Below, in pieces: positions 22,529 to 27,152 of a stretch of 27,152 nt of DNA. Every line of letters begins with the position of its first letter. The stretch's first letter is position 1. The DNA comes from JAAZNO01 sp012798275 (GTDB lineage: Bacteria > Chloroflexota > Anaerolineae > B4-G1 > SLSP01). The position numbers were made by a program, and so were the translations under genes. The stretch spans positions 1-27,152 of the forward strand of contig DAOPQD010000039.1 in the NCBI GenBank assembly GCA_035347995.1, given 5' to 3'. The notes beneath the pieces are model-generated. The model ran no database searches and was not told the DNA's origin. It saw only the letters and a list, made by a program, of their open reading frames with translations.

Positions 22529-22707
22529 ACATCATCCTCGGTCTTTTCGCAGCAGAGCCGGCGATCGTGCAGAACTTGCGTCAAACCCCTCGCATTTTTA
22601 TTCCCAGCATTGTCAGCGGTGAGTTGTATTATGGCGCGTTGCGCTCAACTCGCGTTCAAGATAATCTGGCGCGCATTGAACAGCTGGCGGCCAGGGACAT
22701 AGTTTAG
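22529..22707 (+). pseudogene. VapC-type PIN-domain toxin fragment
   Basis: The frame reads HIILGLFAAEPAIVQNLRQT and then PRIFIPSIVSGELYYGALRS, continuing to RIEQLAARDIV and a TAG. IPSIVSGELYYGA is the second conserved acidic motif of VapC PIN ribonucleases. The first motif (LDTN) and everything before it is missing, replaced by the miniature element, and the C-terminal third of a normal VapC (about 130 residues) is also absent after the stop. It is inactive as read. An apparent ATG at 22513 lies inside the element. Confidence 0.75.
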
Positions 22708-22727
22708 ACTGCAATGGCGCGATCCAA

Positions 22728-22771
22728 TTCAAACGCCCCCCCGTCCCAACTGGAGACAAGGGGCGTTTGAA
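22728..22771. terminator. Hairpin between the VapC remnant and the fusion gene
   Basis: Arms TTCAAACGCCCC (22728-22739) and GGGGCGTTTGAA (22760-22771) form a perfect 12-bp stem with a 20-nt loop. It lies in the convergent space between a plus-strand remnant and the minus-strand fusion gene, where a two-way terminator would make sense. There is no T-tract. The remaining bases to 22960 show nothing recognisable. Confidence 0.4.
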
Positions 22772-22960
22772 GCGATAGAGGAACACATTCTTCATCGCCG
22801 AACTATTTTCCTGGATCCGAAATGAGCTCCCAGCCTGTGACGCCGGGCCCGCTTCAGCAGACTTCCCCTCACCACGCGCTCCAGCGCAGTTTGTTTGTAT
22901 CCGTCCAGAGATTCCATCCCCACCCAACCGCGCCTGGAGGAGGACCTTGTCCCCGCCCCG

Positions 22961-25900
22961 CTACACCATCAGCGTCCCCACCTCGCGCAATTGCGCCAGC
23001 ACATCATCGGGCAGCGTCGCCGGCGGCTGACCGAGCATGTAGCAGGTGAGAATCTTCTGCGCCGTGTCCTCGATGATCTCGGTGACGTTGGCCGCGCGGC
23101 GTAGACCGCTGCCCGCAACCACCAGGCCGTGATGCTCCATCAGCACCGCGCTCCCCGTCCCCAACGCCTCGGCGACGGCCTCCGCCAGCGCCGGCGTCCC
23201 CGGCATCATGAACGGCACCCGCGCCAGCTCGCCGATGAAGGCCGCCTCGGTGGAGATGGGCAAAAAGGGCTTCCCCGTCAGCCCCAACAAAATGGCCTGC
23301 GGCGCATGGGTGTGAATGACCGCCTGAATGTCGGGACGCCGCCGGTAGATCGCCGTGTGCACCCGCCACTCGCTGGAAGGCGCCAGCGCCTCCGGGTCGA
23401 GCGGCTGCCCTTCGAGGTCAATGCGCACCATCATCTCCGGCCGCAGAGCGCCCTTGAAGCTCTGGCTGGGCGTGATCCACACCTCGCCCTCTCGACCCTC
23501 CACCCGCGCGCTGAGATTGCCCCCTGTCGCGGTGATCAGCCCCTGCGCGTAGAGCTCGTTGAGCACCGCGAGCAGCTCGTCCCGCACGTCCCCCGTCAGC
23601 GAGACGACCGCCGGTCGCGCCGGCGCGGCGCTGCCCGCCGGCGCCGCCAGCGCAGCCAGCTCGCCCGGCCCGCCGACCGCCTCGGAAGCGGCCATATACA
23701 GCGCGCCCAGGTCTTTCTGGATGCGCTGGAACGCCATCGCCTTGGTCGTGTCGCCGCTGAAGGCCAGCCTGCCGCTCATCGCCGCACGCATCCCGTTGAC
23801 GCGCCCCCGGAACACCCCGTCGAGCGTCTCCGCGCTCATCTTCAACGTCACATCGGGCTTCACCGGCGGATCGCCGGGCGCGGCTTCGACCTCGCCATCC
23901 TGGAAATTCAGGTAGAAGCTCGCCCCCACGTCGTTCAGGATAAAATGCATGAGCACGTGCTTCCCCTCCGCGAAGGCGTGCATCCCCGGATCCGTGCGGA
24001 TGCGTTCCGTGAAAGCCTGCAGCAGACGCGCCAGCTGCGCGGCCCCGCCTTCCCCCCCAGCCGGCGCTGCAGGAGCGGCGGACGTCGGCCCCTTCCCGCC
24101 CAGCGCCCGACGCAACCCCGCGAGCATCCCGCCCCGCTTGGGCGCGGGGGCCGTCGCCTGCGCTTCCAGATCCGTGACCGCTGGCCCGGCACCGCTCGTC
24201 AGCTGCCTGACCGCCTCCCGCGACAGCTCCCGTCGCGGCGCCGTCCAGCTGAACTGCGGCAGGACTTCCGGGTTGCGGATGTGCTGCGGACGTTCGCCCC
24301 GCAGCAACCGCGCCAGATCCGCCGCGAGAAGCTGCCCCTGATGCGCGGCGACCTCGACCGTATCGCCGCCGATGTGCGGCGTAGCAATCACATTGGGACA
24401 CGCGAGCAGCGGATCGTCCGCCGCGGGCGGCTCCGTGCCGAAGACATCGAGCGCGGCGCCCCCCACCTGCCCGCTGCGCAACGCCTCGAGCAACGCCTCC
24501 TCATCCACCAGCGCGGCGCGAGCCGTATTGATCAACAGCGCGCCCGGCTTCATGCGGGCGAAGGCTGCCGCGTCGAGGAGGCCGCGCGTCTCCTCGGTCA
24601 CGGGGACATGCAGGCTGACGATGTCGCTCTCGGCGAGCAGCGTCTCCAGCGTCACCTTTTCGGCCCCGGCGAGCGTCACCTCCTCCGCGCTGAGATAGGG
24701 ATCGTAGACCAGTAACCGCGCGCCGAAGGGCACCAGTCGCCGCGCCACCTGCCGTCCCACCGCGCCCAGGCCGATCAGGCCCACCGTCTTGCGCCACAGC
24801 TCGCGCCCCTGGAAGCGCGTGAACGCCATCCCCATGCGGCTCATGTCCCCCGCCTCGCCGCCCGGCTCCCGCAGAAACGTCGTCGCTTCGGGCAATTTGC
24901 GGAGGAGCATCAGCGCCATCGCCACCGTCAGATCTGCCACAGCGTCGGCGTTGCGCCCCGGCGTGTTGAGCACCGGGATCCCGCAGGCCGTGCAAGCGGC
25001 AATGTCCACATTGACGGGCGTCCCCCGGCACACGCCGATCACGCGCAGCTCGGGCAGGCGCCGCAGCGCGTCGGCGTCCACCACATCAATTTCGGTGATG
25101 AAGCCGTGATAGCCCTGCAGCGCTTCGACCAGGTCATCGCCGCTCAGCAGGCGGAGCTCATCACGGTAGCTGCCGTAGTCCACCTCCCCCAATTCCCGCA
25201 ACGCCGCCAGCGCCGCCTCATCCATCGCGGCGGTGACGAAAAGGCGCGGGCGGAAGGGGCGCGCCTCCACCGCCGTCGCCGCAGGCGTGTGGGCAGCGTA
25301 GGCTTCCACCAGACGATGGGTCAGCGTGAGATCCGCCTCCGCCCGCTGCGCCCGCCACTCCATCCAATCGGCGTATCCCTGCCGGTATACGCGGGCCGCT
25401 TCGGGGTGGGGGAGGAGCCGGCGCCCCGGTTGGACGGCGGCCCGCGCGGCAGTTTCCAGATCCGGGTAGACGCCCGCCGCTACCCCGGCGCAGAGCGCCG
25501 CCCCCAAAGCCGTGCTCTCCGACGTCGCGGCGAGCTCCACCGGCATGTCGAGCACGTCGCTCACCACCTGCGCCCAGACGCCGCTGCACGCCATCCCGCC
25601 GCTCAGGATCATCCCCTCCGGCAAGGTGCCGGCGGCCTCGCGCAGCTGCGCGAGATTGGCCTTGAGTGCGTACGCCATCCCCTCCAGCACGGCGCGCGCT
25701 ACCCCAGGACGCCCGTGCGGGGCCGCAAACAGCTCATGCGAAAAGGCGAGCATGTCCACCGCGGGGCTGAGCTGCGCCGCGTTGAAGACGCTCGCGCCGA
25801 TGGTCGAACACAGGCCCTCTGCGCCCGGTGGAGCCTCCCCCGCCTCGGCGGCAAGCAGCGCCGCCGGAAGGGGCGCCTCCGGGTACAGCACGCGCGCGAA

Positions 25901-26830
25901 CCAGTCCAGCGCCTCCCCCATGCTGCCGGCGTTGCTTTCCAGCACCCAACGCCCCGGCAGGAGGTGCAATCCCGTCCACAGCCGTCGTTGAGCATCCAGC
26001 AGCGGCGCGGCGACGACCAGTTGCACGGGCGCGGTCGTCCCGGTGATGGCGACTAGCTGTCCCGGCGCGAACGCCCCGGCGCCCAGCAAGCCGCTCTGCG
26101 TGTCGGCGCCGCCCACGGCCACGGGGAGCCCCTCCGGCAGGCCCAGATGCGCCGCCGCTGCGGGGAGCAGCGGCCCCAACAAGGCGCCCGCGTCCCGCAA
26201 GGGGGGGAGCAGCGCGCGGGGAAGCCGCAGCTCCCCGATCAAGTCCTCGGCCCACGCGCGATTCCGCAGGTCGAGCAGCAGGCTTTCCCCGGCCTGCGTG
26301 CGCTCGGCGGCGCTGACGCCAGTGAGCCGGAAACCGAGCCAATCGCTCAGCGCCAGCGCCTGTCGCGCCGCAGCCAGGAGTTCCGGGGCATGGTGCTCCA
26401 GCCAGAGGAGGCGCGCCGGCAGGTGAATGGGGGCGGGCCAATGGCCGGTGCGCGCGTAGAGCTGTGGACCGCGCTCCTGCGCCAGTTCCAGCGCCTCGGA
26501 CGCGGCGCGCGCGTCACGGTTGGGGATAGCAAAACACTCGCGCCCTTCTGCATCGAGCAGCACCAGACCGTGCCGCATACTGGTCGCAGCCAGGCCCAGC
26601 ACCTGCGCCGGCTGGGCCCCGGCGCGGGCCAACACCTCGCGGGTCAGTTCCCCTAGCGTGCGCCAGATCAGCGCCGTATCCAGATCCAAAGCCCAGCTGC
26701 CGGCCGCGGGCGCAGCGCGATGGCGCCATGACCGTGAAACCGAGGTGACCCGGCCGGTTTCCACCTCCAGTAGCAGGCAACTGCCTCCGCCGCCGCCTGC
26801 ATCGAGACCGAGGAGATAATGTTGCGTCAT
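22961..26830 (-). CDS. Four-domain fusion: FGGY kinase, D-2-hydroxyacid dehydrogenase, SCP2, class II aldolase
   Basis: One uninterrupted 1289-residue frame. Residues 1-500 are an FGGY carbohydrate kinase resembling xylulokinase or the AI-2 kinase LsrK, with GGADTQSG (catalytic Asp243), GTTAPV and ILSGGMACSGVW. Residues about 528-860 are a D-2-hydroxyacid dehydrogenase: NAD site GLIGLGAVGRQ (684-694), Arg771 in NTARAALVDE, Glu800 in DVFGTEPP and His819 in TPHIGG. After an Ala/Pro/Gly linker, residues 930-1050 look like an SCP2 sterol-carrier fold (KPDVTLKMSAETLDGVFRG). Residues 1080-1265 are a class II aldolase with TGGNLSAR, HTHAP (His1173, His1175) and EHHG (His1233). ATG 26830 has AAGGAGC upstream. 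The kinase phosphate loop is unusual, DAGGGGGS in place of D-x-GT. A channelled sugar or hydroxyacid pathway is likely; the substrate is unknown. No relation to CRISPR is evident. Confidence 0.85.
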   Translation of the reverse strand: MTQHYLLGLDAGGGGGSCLLLEVETGRVTSVSRSWRHRAAPAAGSWALDLDTALIWRTLGELTREVLARAGAQPAQVLGLAATSMRHGLVLLDAEGRECFAIPNRDARAASEALELAQERGPQLYARTGHWPAPIHLPARLLWLEHHAPELLAAARQALALSDWLGFRLTGVSAAERTQAGESLLLDLRNRAWAEDLIGELRLPRALLPPLRDAGALLGPLLPAAAAHLGLPEGLPVAVGGADTQSGLLGAGAFAPGQLVAITGTTAPVQLVVAAPLLDAQRRLWTGLHLLPGRWVLESNAGSMGEALDWFARVLYPEAPLPAALLAAEAGEAPPGAEGLCSTIGASVFNAAQLSPAVDMLAFSHELFAAPHGRPGVARAVLEGMAYALKANLAQLREAAGTLPEGMILSGGMACSGVWAQVVSDVLDMPVELAATSESTALGAALCAGVAAGVYPDLETAARAAVQPGRRLLPHPEAARVYRQGYADWMEWRAQRAEADLTLTHRLVEAYAAHTPAATAVEARPFRPRLFVTAAMDEAALAALRELGEVDYGSYRDELRLLSGDDLVEALQGYHGFITEIDVVDADALRRLPELRVIGVCRGTPVNVDIAACTACGIPVLNTPGRNADAVADLTVAMALMLLRKLPEATTFLREPGGEAGDMSRMGMAFTRFQGRELWRKTVGLIGLGAVGRQVARRLVPFGARLLVYDPYLSAEEVTLAGAEKVTLETLLAESDIVSLHVPVTEETRGLLDAAAFARMKPGALLINTARAALVDEEALLEALRSGQVGGAALDVFGTEPPAADDPLLACPNVIATPHIGGDTVEVAAHQGQLLAADLARLLRGERPQHIRNPEVLPQFSWTAPRRELSREAVRQLTSGAGPAVTDLEAQATAPAPKRGGMLAGLRRALGGKGPTSAAPAAPAGGEGGAAQLARLLQAFTERIRTDPGMHAFAEGKHVLMHFILNDVGASFYLNFQDGEVEAAPGDPPVKPDVTLKMSAETLDGVFRGRVNGMRAAMSGRLAFSGDTTKAMAFQRIQKDLGALYMAASEAVGGPGELAALAAPAGSAAPARPAVVSLTGDVRDELLAVLNELYAQGLITATGGNLSARVEGREGEVWITPSQSFKGALRPEMMVRIDLEGQPLDPEALAPSSEWRVHTAIYRRRPDIQAVIHTHAPQAILLGLTGKPFLPISTEAAFIGELARVPFMMPGTPALAEAVAEALGTGSAVLMEHHGLVVAGSGLRRAANVTEIIEDTAQKILTCYMLGQPPATLPDDVLAQLREVGTLMV

Positions 26831-27007
26831 AATTCTTGCTCCTTCGAAAATGGCCCCCGAATGAACACGAATTTCACGAATCAGATTAGAAATTCCTGGC
26901 CCCCGGGGTGAACGATTCTACGAAATTCAACCTCGCCGCCCTCTTCGGAAATCAGCGAGTCGGCGAATCAGCGAACATCAAGATCACTTGCGTGACAAAG
27001 GTACCGC
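26831..27007. other. Upstream region of the fusion gene
   Basis: Non-coding. It holds short repeated phrases (AATCAGCGA twice, 7 bases apart, near 26950-26974), a small GC palindrome (CCCCGGGG near 26901-26908) and a purine-rich ribosome binding site for the minus-strand gene. No convincing promoter is visible on the minus strand. Confidence 0.4.
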
Positions 27008-27152
27008 CACTGACTGAAAAACGGAAAATTTCCTGGCGACCCTTGAAGATTGAGTATCAATTTTTGCCCCCTATCCCCTTCCCCTTCCCCCCGCGCTGCG
27101 CGGGGGGAAGGGGAACTTTTTTTTGTGGGGCTTTGCAGGCGGGCTACGCCCG
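27008..27152 (+). mobile_element. Miniature element, copy 3, truncated by window edge
   Basis: From CACTGACTGAAAAACGG onward it follows copy 1 closely: the TTGAAGATT block, the C/G-rich arm (a longer, cleaner stem here near 27079-27114), the A/T run, and the start of the GGGGCTTTGCAGGCGG hairpin, which runs off the right edge. The terminal GTAACTGTTCAG is not present on its left side (only GGTACCGC), so this end has decayed or the copy is a remnant. Confidence 0.75.

Noticed and set aside
22822..23104. Short plus-strand frames between the VapC remnant and the end of the fusion gene
   Set aside because: No domain, no ribosome binding site, and they overlap the aldolase end antisense.
23129..26056. 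Long plus-strand frames opposite the fusion gene (up to 528 codons)
   Set aside because: Arg/Pro/His-rich shadows of GC-rich coding DNA on the other strand, with no recognisable domain.

Overview
The window is a bacterial CRISPR-Cas island followed by one very long metabolic fusion gene. GC content is high, intergenic DNA is littered with hairpin-rich repeats, and the gene set (type III-D plus type I cas genes, small toxin-antitoxin pairs, a WYL regulator) fits a Chloroflexota bacterium. That placement is inference from style and gene content, not from a marker gene.

Layout. Nearly everything reads on the minus strand, so transcription runs from high to low coordinates. A WYL-domain regulator (20737-21798) overlaps cas3 (18324-20744). 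A plus-strand Phd/RelE-type toxin-antitoxin pair (17802-18312) with its own near-consensus promoter sits between cas3 and a cas8-cas7-cas5 run (14036-17630). These supply a type I (I-A/I-B-like) Cascade and its nuclease. A miniature inverted-repeat element with an 8-bp target duplication (13613-13901) separates this from a second run: cas6 (12379-13491), a CARF-HEPN ribonuclease (10712-12283), cas10 (9108-10709), a Cas7-Cas5-Cas11-type fusion (6880-9111), a double Cas7 fusion (5198-6883), csx19 (4614-5201) and a Cas7-insertion protein carrying an N-terminal cold-shock domain (2303-4621). This is the subunit set of a type III-D variant (III-Dv). The adaptation genes cas1, cas2 and cas4 follow (136-2153). 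No CRISPR array is visible.

Working together: Cas6 probably processes crRNA for both effectors. The type I complex with Cas3 would attack DNA. The III-D complex would cut RNA and, through the intact Cas10 GGDD motif, make cyclic oligoadenylate that activates the CARF-HEPN protein. Cas1, Cas2 and Cas4 would add spacers to an array outside the window. The WYL protein is the obvious candidate regulator.

Upstream of the WYL gene lies a wrecked toxin-antitoxin locus (antitoxin fragment, second copy of the miniature element, VapC fragment; 22115-22707). Next comes a 1289-residue single-chain protein (22961-26830) joining an FGGY sugar kinase, a D-2-hydroxyacid dehydrogenase, an SCP2 domain and a class II aldolase. 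A third, truncated copy of the element runs off the right edge.

Several gene starts were set by ribosome binding sites: GTG for cas10, cas8 and cas2, and internal ATG for cas6, cas3 and the double Cas7 gene.
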